Below, one piece after another: positions 13,001-20,800 of a stretch of 64,000 nt of DNA. Position 1 is the stretch's first letter, and the number at the start of each line of letters is the position of its first letter. The notes beneath the pieces are model-generated. The model was not told the DNA's origin. It did no database searches and worked only from the letters and a program-made list of their open reading frames with translations. The stretch is from NCBI GenBank assembly GCA_027382625.1, contig JAJKFJ010021742.1, positions 1 through 64,000 on the forward strand, read 5' to 3'. The DNA is from Tetmemena sp. SeJ-2015. Lineage: Eukaryota > Ciliophora > Spirotrichea > Sporadotrichida > Oxytrichidae. A program made the translations under genes and the position numbers.

Positions 13001-13606
13001 CTACAAGAAAAGTTAAAAATCTACAAAGAGAAGAGAATGAAGGCAGAATAGCAATTTTATATTAAGCTAAAGCAGTCGTAAGAGCTGTAAGCAAAAAAAG
13101 AGGCAAGGATGCTTGAACTATCCAGTAAAACAATAGATGAATTAATTCCTTATGATGAGTCAGCCTTCACACTCAGCTAGACTTTTGAAAATTTTCAAAG
13201 TCAAAAGAAATAGAAAAGGAATAATAGTTTCATATTTTATCTTTATTTAATGAACAACAAAAGAACCTTGTAGAAAGATTAAGCTTTTGAAGCAACCAGT
13301 TCCTCTCCAATAGAAAGCAAGAAAATCAAATTTTCTAAGATAGCGAAGAAAATCAGAATAAAGAAGCAATGGGAGAAAGGTTTTAATAAATTAATTAGTA
13401 AGACGACATAAATATTGACCTCAATAGAATATTAAATTAATTATTTAGGATTTAATTAATTTTTGCAATATGTTAAATAAAATTCTTTTACTTTTTAACT
13501 GGAATATTTAAAGATCAAAGATCTGAATAAGAAACAACTTTTCAAGATGATTTTACTCCAAAACCTAAATACAGTTGAGAATTTAATTAAGATCGATAAT
13601 ATTTGA
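3721..13606 (+). CDS. Gene 1: large multidomain CADG/propeller membrane protein, split by IESs
   Basis: This is the gene-level span; exons are listed separately. Reading TAA/TAG as Gln and TGA as stop gives, in order: a signal peptide, propeller-like segments (5.3-6.6 kb), cadherin-like CADG domains (6.7-11.4 kb), a multi-pass membrane core (11.6-12.9 kb) and a charged cytoplasmic tail ending at TGA 13604-13606. AT-rich blocks between exons are interpreted as IESs; three mini-IESs are resolved exactly. Several one-base frame breaks remain, mostly at T or A runs (for example near 9555, 11430 and 11830). The architecture suggests a cell-surface protein, but its role is unknown. Exon edges other than the resolved junctions are approximate. 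Being the only CADG gene here with both the propeller and the membrane core on one strand within 10 kb, it serves as the reference for the array. Confidence 0.7.
4030..5090. other. Probable IES region of gene 1, includes repeat R2
   Basis: No protein-like frame is supported here. The first half is occupied by the R2 repeat (4108-4560). The remainder is AT-rich with no recognisable feature, and it is followed by coding-like sequence from about 5094. Confidence 0.4.
4108..4560 (+). repeat. Dispersed repeat R2, copy 1
   Basis: The segment is related to 30140-30440 on the minus strand and to 9936-10180 on the plus strand. Shared landmarks are AAAATCGGTGAT, GGAGA-TTGCAACTTCGTGT, TTAATATGAGTTT and CTTCTTT/TTCTTTAAT. 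With the 9.9-kb copy it also shares the CAGACACACTT-AACTG block and ATTAAATTCTCAG-CTATATT. No coding potential was recognised. It sits upstream of gene 1 exons, probably within an IES. Confidence 0.75.
5352..5580 (+). CDS. Gene 1 propeller-like segment
   Basis: The plus strand reads EIAFNTNRDILYQTG, HKASNVLYPSIVGSDLSTG, FIQMTNLDLNSQQNKFSYLG and CISVFGQ without TGA. The spacing of aromatic and small residues resembles beta-propeller blades at the N-terminus of this family, but I see no diagnostic motif. Upstream (5094-5350) two overlapping open frames compete: a T-rich one (TTTTTSDKLDKKGKVVG) and one with a hydrophobic run. The exon start is therefore uncertain. Confidence 0.45.
6123..6290 (+). 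CDS. Gene 1 propeller-like exon
   Basis: The frame GYSLSTFYTHAALTFVNLKL followed by QPVMYFVGKTSNYFIYLHYQ is open to 6290, with TAG and TAA in Gln positions. The VMYFVGKTS-type strand recurs in plus-strand segments of gene 3 (for example AYMVGMSDK at 26.6 kb), which supports a repeated propeller blade. The upstream block 5600-6120 and the downstream block to about 6430 are AT-rich and probably IES. Confidence 0.55.
6439..6637 (+). CDS. Gene 1 propeller-to-CADG linker exon
   Basis: The exon reads FLNTDKSLITYSLVTRIQTS, STSKKILCPAYQKLIAYTDA and QYTCYASGVAQ, and continues past TAA into DIITTKPFTFES. The ratio of polar to hydrophobic residues and the Cys positions fit an extracellular segment. It lies directly before the first clear CADG domain. 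Exon edges are approximate. Confidence 0.55.
6735..7030 (+). CDS. Gene 1 CADG (cadherin-like) domain exon
   Basis: The frame contains PSIFSLDPSTGIISCTAPTT followed by LGTITLKLIGTASVSTPHS and TYTVKLKL. The 'F-LD-STG-I---P-----G-----L-GT' pattern is the core of a dystroglycan-type cadherin-like domain, an extracellular beta-sandwich usually met in calcium-dependent adhesion proteins. TAA and TAG codons fall in Gln positions. The exon ends near a TGA at 7033-7035, where the GC-rich insert begins. Confidence 0.7.
7038..7400. other. GC-rich island inside gene 1
   Basis: GC content is about 46% by hand count over 7081-7380, against roughly a quarter in the surroundings. The minus strand is open without TGA for over 80 codons (NDDGVRTVPALPTDVPIMSN and, further on, MITQAAEGGDLVDFLLTQQY). 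The plus strand is also open over part of it. I recognise no family in either frame. It lies between two CADG exons of gene 1, so it is most likely IES content: a nested MDS of another gene, a transposon piece, or a foreign insertion. Confidence 0.5.
7441..7840 (+). CDS. Gene 1 CADG-region exon
   Basis: The frame is open for about 130 codons: NEKIEFNSLSLAQQGCDPQA, LITYPSSIPNMLYTYAQASF, IYSVVYENLTTQQNIRFDSS (approximate) and DKNIFIIRNILQIK, with numerous TAA/TAG in Gln positions and no TGA. The GCDPQ motif and alternating hydrophobic strands match inter-domain sequence elsewhere in the array. The following block (7841-8225) is AT-rich and presumably IES. Confidence 0.6.
8226..8548 (+). CDS. 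Gene 1 CADG-region exon
   Basis: The exon is very clear: SYSMTFCITYTAIPQLNCSP, TTIDYSQLDAQVYQIGSGAS, DLVPLTCQTSPSFIYSGCKQ and TTPDLGSLNPF, with six or more TAA/TAG as Gln. Paired cysteines and the T/S-rich beta-strand pattern fit an extracellular domain. The frame closes at TGA near 8547, in AT-rich sequence that continues to about 9180 and is probably IES with no other content. Confidence 0.7.
9188..9843 (+). CDS. Gene 1 CADG-region exon with a 12-bp IES
   Basis: The exon starts with CEQCDSVVITMNPFVEEASQ and continues YTIGMTKIGFTVTEWTYSPT. It then meets a TGA that disappears if a 12-bp IES at 9370-9381 is removed, giving TTTD-CGTFTYTLQN, a standard motif of these domains. IFEVFSDDYTIPSQQLKIKV and KGTLSSGKF follow. 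Two one-base frame changes, at about 9555 and 9660, lead into ITDPQKIFTIPQNAFNEGMP and PTYCTSIYM, the next CADG domain. The frame changes occur in A/T runs and may be consensus errors. Confidence 0.65.
9370..9381 (+). other. Mini-IES, 12 bp, pointer TTG
   Basis: TTG at 9367-9369 is repeated at 9379-9381. Deleting the 12 bases between and including one copy joins GAT-TGT-GGC-ACA, removes an in-frame TGA, and yields D-C-G-T-F-T-Y-T, a motif expected at this place in the domain. The pointer is short, so the exact edges can slide by a base. Confidence 0.6.
9936..10180 (+). repeat. Dispersed repeat R2, copy 2, within a gene 1 IES
   Basis: The segment is related to 4209-4560: AGCT-ATT-AAAA, GAGTTTTTTCTTTAAT, TTCTTAGAA-TTC-AT, CAGACACACTTTAACTG and ATTAAATTCTCAG-CTATATT occur in the same order and spacing. 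It lies between the gene 1 exons ending near 9840 and starting near 10381, so R2 is part of an IES. Confidence 0.75.
10381..10755 (+). CDS. Gene 1 complete CADG domain exon
   Basis: The exon reads VSYSVSDIIYKITDSKQIQK, LTDWEIFPDVNPPVCEQISY and SIVLNSITGDLPSFMNFDNQ, then after removal of a 28-bp IES TMSFSVYSITPKDAGIYHLT and SLTVVDPCKDA. The order 'Y-VSD----F----P--C---Y------G-LP-F--FD--------DAG-Y-L------------F-L-V-DPC' is the full cadherin-like domain of this family, about 110 residues. TAA and TAG are read as Gln. It is extracellular by position, before the membrane core. Confidence 0.75.
10579..10606 (+). other. Mini-IES, 28 bp, pointer GTT
   Basis: GTT at 10576-10578 recurs at 10604-10606. 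Removing 10579-10606 joins ATG-TCG-TTC-TCA-GTT and restores the frame across the middle of a CADG domain (TMSFSVYSITPKDAG). The removed 28 bases are almost pure A/T. This is strong evidence for germline IES organisation because both flanks belong to the same domain. Confidence 0.75.
11140..13606 (+). CDS. Gene 1 membrane core and cytoplasmic tail
   Basis: The segment opens with DVAIDFTKITKQLSATISDV and MQIKVKKQSDTQSLAGWAIS. After one frame change near 11430 it continues NDKYYHLQNEQSYDKLQVKF, then a basic/polar stretch and hydrophobic segments: LKILIATAAMISSFASATST, FNLIIAIALGFSLSNLWMLL and NTLQLIVFMPFLQLSLPATF. The last two correspond to the LWGMINVVQILVHLPL-NFPAN motif of genes 2, 4 and 6. 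Further hydrophobic segments near 12.65 and 12.8-12.95 kb follow, then a K/E/Q-rich tail ending at TGA 13604. Frame changes occur at a T10 run (about 11820) and near 12.0 and 12.6 kb. It is a multi-pass membrane protein C-terminus. Confidence 0.7.
12755..12775 (+). other. Mini-IES, 21 bp, pointer TAAC
   Basis: TAAC at 12751-12754 is repeated at 12772-12775. Removing 21 bases eliminates an in-frame TGA and joins GAG-ATC-ATT-AAC-GAA-CTG, giving E-I-I-N-E-L, which aligns with EIFNELCIF in gene 4 (minus strand, 32.8 kb). The match to the paralog supports the excision. Confidence 0.7.
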
Positions 13607-13859
13607 ATAATTAATAGAGTTGTACCACATTTTAAAGCAATTAAATAAGCATATTCATAATAAGATAGATCATAAATAGAGCCATTTAAAACTAATAAGT
13701 ATTTTTTCCTTTATTATTATTTTTTTATTCTATCCTTAACATAATAAAAATTGTAATCGACTTGAAATTTCTACTTTAATTTATGTAAAATTTAATTATG
13801 AGGTGAAGATTTCCATTTTTATGTACAAGAAGTTATTATATCTATTTTAATAAATTCTA

Positions 13860-14222
13860 AGCTATATCCAACTAAGAATAAGGGCGATATATCTGGGTTT
13901 TCAGCTAATATAAACCAAAACAGTTTCTAGAATAGTAAAAGTGGTTCATCGTTTTTCTAATAAAGCTAGATTAATAGGTTTTAATTTAATTATTTTTTTT
14001 TATAGAAAATGCCGCGAAAAATTAATTTAAATTAAAATGACTGAGATTCCTGTCAAACCAAAATCAGGAATAACCGGCTTCTTTAATAATATGTATTAAT
14101 CGAGTGATTTGAATAATGAAGACTTCTAAAATAATCTTAAAACTAATGAGTAGAAAGATTAACATGAAAATCAATAAGAACTTAATCAAAGGGATGTGTA
14201 TTTTTTGAGCCAATTTTTATGA
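13860..14222 (+). CDS. N/Q-rich coding-like segments, possible distal exons of gene 1
   Basis: Two plus-strand stretches read GDISGFSANINQNSFQNSKS and, after an AT-rich gap, MTEIPVKPKSGITGFFNNMY followed by QSSDLNNEDFQNNLKTNEQK, ending at a TGA near 14220. N/Q/S-rich low-complexity sequence is typical of ciliate cytoplasmic tails. They lie beyond the TGA at 13604, so they would belong to gene 1 only if that TGA falls in an IES. Otherwise they are a separate short gene. Confidence 0.35.
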
Positions 14223-14327
14223 TCAATTTTAGATAACAGAAATATTTACGCTTACTTAAAATAATAATTGCATAATTTTGTATTTTCTCCAATATCCATA
14301 AATAAAGTATATTTGTAAAAATTAAGA

Positions 14328-14850
14328 TCAGATATTTCTAGGAATCGATTATAAATTTCCAAAAGTCTGCCAAGGCTTTTTTACGGTGGATTAATCTTTA
14401 ATTTTTTGAAGAGTCAAAGACTCCTTTTTAATATTTTCCAAGTCTTTGAATATAGTATCCGCCTTTTTTGTTTTAATAGTTTTATTTTTCTTCTTAGCAA
14501 ATTTGGATATCTGTTTTTAAGTGATGGCATTTGTCTATGAGAAGATCTCCCTAAGATTTTGTGGCTCTCTGAATTTGTTAAATGTTTCTTTATTGTTTTT
14601 AAAATCTGCGTTAATTTGACTTTACAGATCTTATGGTTCTAAATGGTCGCTAGGCTCATCGGAGTTTATAGAGAGTTCGTTGCTGTCAAAATTCATTCTC
14701 TAGAAATTTTGGTATTCCTTAAAATTGCCCATTAAGTTTTCAATTATAATTAAATCAAGGTTAAAAGTCAGATTTTTAGTTATCTCATCTGTATATTAAG
14801 ATGAAGTTCTAACTTGGTTAGGAGAATTTAACTCTAGCTAATCAATTTTA
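14328..14850 (-). CDS. Gene 2 cytoplasmic tail exon with stop
   Basis: About 170 codons are open without TGA. The reading includes LELNSPNQVRTSSQYTDEIT, MGNFKEYQNFQRMNFDSNEL, SINSDEPSDHLEPQDLQSQI, FAKKKNKTIKTKKADTIFKD and STVKKPWQTFGN, ending in TGA. The K-rich block aligns in character with FSKIAKKIRIKKQ of gene 1. The gene uses TGA as its stop while TAA/TAG occur internally, which directly supports the genetic code assignment. The following block to 15.44 kb is AT-rich and probably IES. Confidence 0.75.
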
Positions 14851-17800
14851 GTTTTTTGGCTTATCTTCAACTCAGAATTTATAGAACTTAAAATTATTTA
14901 AATAAAAGAGTGCTAATTATATTTAAATTATGCCAAATAATTTTGTATAAAAAATTCGCCCTTTCATAATTTAACTTTTGTATTGGTTTAACTTTTAATA
15001 TCCTTTTATCTTAAAGCTTTATTTTAGAAGAGTGTTAGGAGCAATGATTCTGCTTTAATATTTTTTAATATTTTGAATTTTTATTTATAAAAAGAAGAAA
15101 TATTTAGCTAATAAAAATATAATAGCCAACAAAAATTGGAGTAAGTTTAGACTTCTGAGCGGGAAATTATCTTAAAATCATAACTGAGATTAATTTAATT
15201 TTATTTAATGAAATTTAATTCTTAATTTGATTAACTATTTATTTGAAAATAAATTAGCTAAGATTTTCATTTTTTTATTGTTGCAAATACTGACAAATAA
15301 AAACTCATATTAAATTAATTTGTACCTTTTAATGAAAATATTTAGATACATCATCATTTAAAATTAAAACTTGCTTTTTTAAAACATAATATATTTATTA
15401 TCATAGCACTTTTATAAATTTAAAATATAAAATATCCATGCTTTACAAGGGCTTACGTACCTTTGATAATCTTGAAATCCGATATATTGACATAATCTTA
15501 TAATAAATATTTGCTTATTTTGAGGATGTAGTTTTCTGGCTTTCTAAATGATGGACTCTCTACACTAATCAATGATCTTTTATTTTCATAATTGCCCTTT
15601 ATTAAGACATAATTTTCTTCCTTTTGGTCCTTTTAGTTAATTTTCTAAACTGAACTGTGAATAGTTTGTGCTTTTTTATGTTTTAATTTTATCCTTTAAA
15701 TAATTTTAACTATCTTTGGTTTAAGTTAGTCAACTCTTTCCAAATTAATTTGTTTAATATTTTTTTTTAATTGATATTTAAAGCATTTTAATTTATTATG
15801 AGACTAATTAAGTTTTAGGGAAAGGGGAAGCTTATTTTTGTCACACTTTTTTTTTTATAAGTTCGATCTCTAGCTATAAACAAATTTAAATTAAAATATT
15901 TTGAAATTTAAATAAGAATTTATTTTGGGCGAATTCCAATTTATCTCAAAATCTTTTTTATCCTAGAATATAATCTAGATAGAATAATTGATTTTAAATT
16001 TCCTTAATGGTGCATTTGATCTCCTTGAGGATGATAAATATGTTAATTGATATATTAAGAAGAGTCAAGAAAATTAATATCCAGCCAAAATTGTACTTTT
16101 AAATATATTTTACTGGATATCAGGGTCCTACTAAAAATCAGAGAACCCTATCAAGCAGTAGCAAGAAAATAAGATGCATCCCTCATTAAATATCTCCAAA
16201 GTATTTCTTTAACCATCATTAAAAGGTTTCACTCAATTATTCATTATAATTTTAATTACTAATTTTAATTTCACTGATAAAAGGTAGATGGATACAAGCA
16301 TGCTTTAAAGTGTGAGAGATTAAAGTTAGAAAATATTTTTAAACAGGAGAGTTCTGCAAAAATATTACCACGATACTAAACCATAATCTTCGAAGTATGT
16401 AAATAAGCTGAAAAATTATTTATTTAATCAGATTATTAATTTAAAAAAACTAATTATAACTAATCTAGGGCGTGTAGACTCGATTTATGAATGAATAATA
16501 TATACGAAATAGGCACTCCCATAATTAATAATATCTCAGGCATATATAAATCAAAGACTACCAAAATTTTGCAAAAATTAAAAATCAATTTAGAAATATT
16601 AGTCTCTTAAAAAATATCTGGATTTAAAGCTACCATTAAAGAGAGAAGTATTAAAGGATTCTTAATCACACTCAGTTAATGATATAAGACGAATTATACA
16701 CTGAAATAAGATATAAATATTAAGATCTCAAATGGTGGATTTTTAACTTTAGTTATCTTATAAGGCAAGGATAAGTTTTATGCCCTCAGAACTCTTTAAT
16801 TACGCTATAGTTTATTCCTCTATAATCAGATTAAGGTTTCTATGGGGCGATTTAACCTATAAATCTGCGTATAGAGCCCCAATTTTCTGAGATATTCTCT
16901 AGTCACTCAAATTAATATTTCCTTTCATGAGAAACGTTACTAAAATAGCAGGCACTGAAAATGAGCAGATAAAAAGAACGAATGCTAACGCTAAAGAAAA
17001 TATCTCAGTTGAGTTTCTAGTTTGTAAATCTAAAATAAATAAATCTTATATGCTCAGCAAACAGTCTAAAGACAACTCAAAATAGCTTTCCAAAAATACT
17101 CTCAAAATAATAAAATTGTGTTGAAGAATAGTTTCTTAGCAATCTATTAAATTTGATTTAATTTTCAGAAGCAATCATAGCTTATATTATGCCAAATCTA
17201 AAGGAATAAAAAACTAATACAAATCTTACATCACTATTTTCTTGGGAAATAGTCTCAAAATAAGTGTGGATATCGAAATTAATCCGAGTAAAGAGAAATA
17301 GATAAACATTTTTTATTTTACATGCTCCCAAGATTAGTAATAAGATTCGTGCTTTCATAGCTTTTTGTGATAGGAAAGTGTATTTTTAGAAATGAATTAG
17401 AATATTGAAAAGATATCCATGAGATAGAAATTATCAGCTACTTCGGTGTCTGGTATATCAAAGATAGATATAATTTATTTTAGAGTCATCAATTACAGAG
17501 CTGGGAAGAACATCAAATTGCGACAAATCGATAAGTGCTTAATAGAAGTAAATCGAATTTGCTGGGAAATTAGAATTGACAAGGGGAAGATGGACTAAAA
17601 TTTGAACGACGTTTATCATTCCCCATAGGTATTAAAGTGAAGCTGATAGAAAGATATTTGTAAATAGAGACCCATAGACAACTGTGTTCAATCCAATCAT
17701 TAGACCCGTTCGAACTTTTCTCAAAATAAATGACAAAGCTATAAAGTTTATTTGGAGGCAAATTTACAGTCATCTTGTAATTACTTAGGCATAGTTTTCA

Positions 17801-20800
17801 AAAGCTTAAAATTTCTTCGAACAAATTTTAACCCTGATTATGCTCTAAAAATATCCTGTTTTAGAAAAGTGATTTCCAAAATGTCTTTGCTCTATAGAAA
17901 TAAAAGTCAAGCGCATAATTGCTTACATATCGAGAAATTAGTTCAGGATTTGAAACAAAAAGCTATATAAACAGTTATCTTTGATTAATCTCAACCACTT
18001 TCCATTCAAAATTTATAGCCTTCACATATCTATTAATACCATCTAGAATTTTTATCTCCATAATCTTTGAATCAATTTCCTCATTTAAATTATTTAGAAA
18101 AAAAGTAATTTTGTTTCAAGGAGATGAAGCTCTCTTTGAATTTTAGATTAACCAATCCATCTAAAGATATGCTTTAAATGAATACTTAAAGAAATTTTGA
18201 GTCCTCTCCAGAGAGAGGGTCTTCTTCGTCAATTTGAGAAGAATTATTCTAAGTGGTAGTTGGATCGATACCTTTTATGTTTATTGTTTACCAATACCTA
18301 ATTTAGCGTAATTTAATTATTATATTAATTAAACCTGGATCTTTTGGGTGCAGGATTAAATAAATTATCTTCTATGAGAGTGATTAAGATTTTAAATCTC
18401 ATGCTATTTACATAATATATTTAATTAATACAACTAGAGGAGCATTAATTATTAAGTTTGGATATTTTCCTTCAATTATAGGGTATCCTATCCCCATTTA
18501 ATTTATTACTACTTTAATTTGATCACCATTCAAGTCTATTACATTTGGAAACTCTATCTATCTCGAATTTATTTTATTCAAAATGCAATATACGTAAATT
18601 ATAATACTATAATTTTTGTTTAAAAATAGCAATTTTACTTTAGTATGCTCGAACAAATAGATTTTAATTAAGTTTAAATATGATTTCTCATAAATTTTGA
18701 GAGTTTAAATTGGTTAAATAAATTTCCAGCTTTGATAGTATAATCTTTGAGAAGATTCATAAATTTTGGTGCTGCGAAGTTCTGGCAAATGAATCGTATT
18801 TTTATATCTAAAGAATTAGTAGGGATGTTAGAATGAGTTCTAGCAAATATTGAAAATGTTTATACTCCGGCAAAGCAATCTTTAAATAAAAACTTCTCTA
18901 GAGTTTGATTCAACTTGCAAAGCTATAATAGTGCCAAGTCTGACTATTTTCGAATATGCTTTCAATGAGACATTTGATTTGAACTCATACTATGTTTCCT
19001 AAGGTATTTAATTGCATAAATAAATAAAAATAAACTTCACACTCATTCACATCATGAAACTTTTAGAAGTTATAGTTGTATGACCCTGTAAAAGTTATCT
19101 GTGAAAGTGTGCTCTGATATCTTTAGACATCTTACAAATTTGGTGTTAATCTCTTCAATTCACAACTTGTCTGAATTTTAACCTTGAATGAGCTAGAAAT
19201 TATTACTCTATTCGGAGTATTAGCAGAGATAGTCATTTTCAATGGCAGATTATTTTAATCACTAGTTAAAATCAATGAAATCTCAAAGCTTTTCTATTCA
19301 TTTACCTGCCATGAGGAACATTAAACTTGATCATCATTTTCAAAACAAGATAGTTTGTAATTAACTATTCCGCATTTCCCGTTTGTAGGATCTCCTATGG
19401 GGTTGTAATGTATTAAACAATTAAAATATTAGACAAGTCTAATCCATTATGCAAGAATATTAAAGCATTAAATTCATATCTTTAGCCATATAAACTATAT
19501 CTTAGCAAGATTCACGAACACTAAGTATAATATTTAGATCGATCTTGAGCTTCTTATTACATAAAATATATTGAAAGTATAGTAATTAATAAATTTTTAA
19601 TCATAATAGGTCTCCTTGATTAAAATATATCCTATGAGTTGATAAACCTTATGCTCTCCAATATAAATTAATTATCTTATTCGCCTATTCCATCTATCGT
19701 TTAAAGAATGTTATCTGACATAGAGAGTAATGGTCTGGGTTGTTTATCATTAACTACTATGGAGTATTTTTAGAAAAACTTGCAGGCATCTAGATCTATA
19801 ACCCAATCTAACTTTAAAATTATAGGAGGATCTTTCAAATAATATACGATATCATCAATTGGGAGGGGTGAAATTTCAGCATCATTACATTAAGTAGTGT
19901 AGCTGATTTTATATTAGAGTGTTGTATAGGAAGATCCCCCAAATGATGCCTTTATTAATTACATTTTTTTATCACCAAATCTTAATTCAAGAAATTGCTA
20001 TCTGAAAGAAGGAGGCCCTACAAATCTCCATCGTCGCTGATACTAAATGCTATTCCCTATTATGATAGCTTAGGAGTAATTTTTAAATTAATTAACTTAT
20101 GATTTTATAATTGAGATTATTTCAAATTAAGGCAAGCAATCTTTAATTAATTTATTTACCTGAAGGAATATCAATATACTCAGTAAGAGAAAGAATAGTT
20201 TGCTGATTTTGATAATTTTCAATAACAAGGGGTGGATCCACAATCCAAGGAAATAACAGAATTTTAGATTATGAGATTGTAACAGGACTTGAAGAACAGC
20301 CAGTGAATGCATTGATTTTAATGTGCAATGTAAAATAAATGTTTCTGAGGAAGAATCAAGCACTCCAGTAAGACTTATTAGATAAAAATATAATATCTTT
20401 TAAAGATAAGTTTGGGAAGGATCTGAATTACCACTTTCAATTACAAGCTTGTTTGCATATATTTAATTAAAAATATTGGAGAAGAATTCAATTTTTTAAG
20501 ATTTAAGAAAGTTCATTTTTAGTGTCAAAATTAAAGATATTATTAAAAAACAAAATTATTAAAGTCCTTAAAATGTTTATTTTTTATTTTAAAATCTATG
20601 ATGATATATTTATTATTTTAATTTCTTAAATAAATTTTGCCTGATTTAATTAATTTATAAAATTAGTTTTCTTCCCAGAACAATTAATTATTCAATGTGA
20701 ATTAATTTGAGCAATCTATGTAAATTTATAATTTTGAATTTGTTTTTAATCTTTCTGAATATGTAAAGTATAAAACAAGCATCAAAAATAGTAATTTAAT

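Noticed and set aside
9188..13050. TGA as tryptophan (karyorelict-like or Condylostoma-like code)
   Set aside because: Two gene 1 TGAs looked like Trp positions, but short pointer-flanked deletions remove both and give better family matches. Other in-frame TGAs face Arg, Gln or Ser in the paralog, and the tails end with TGA.
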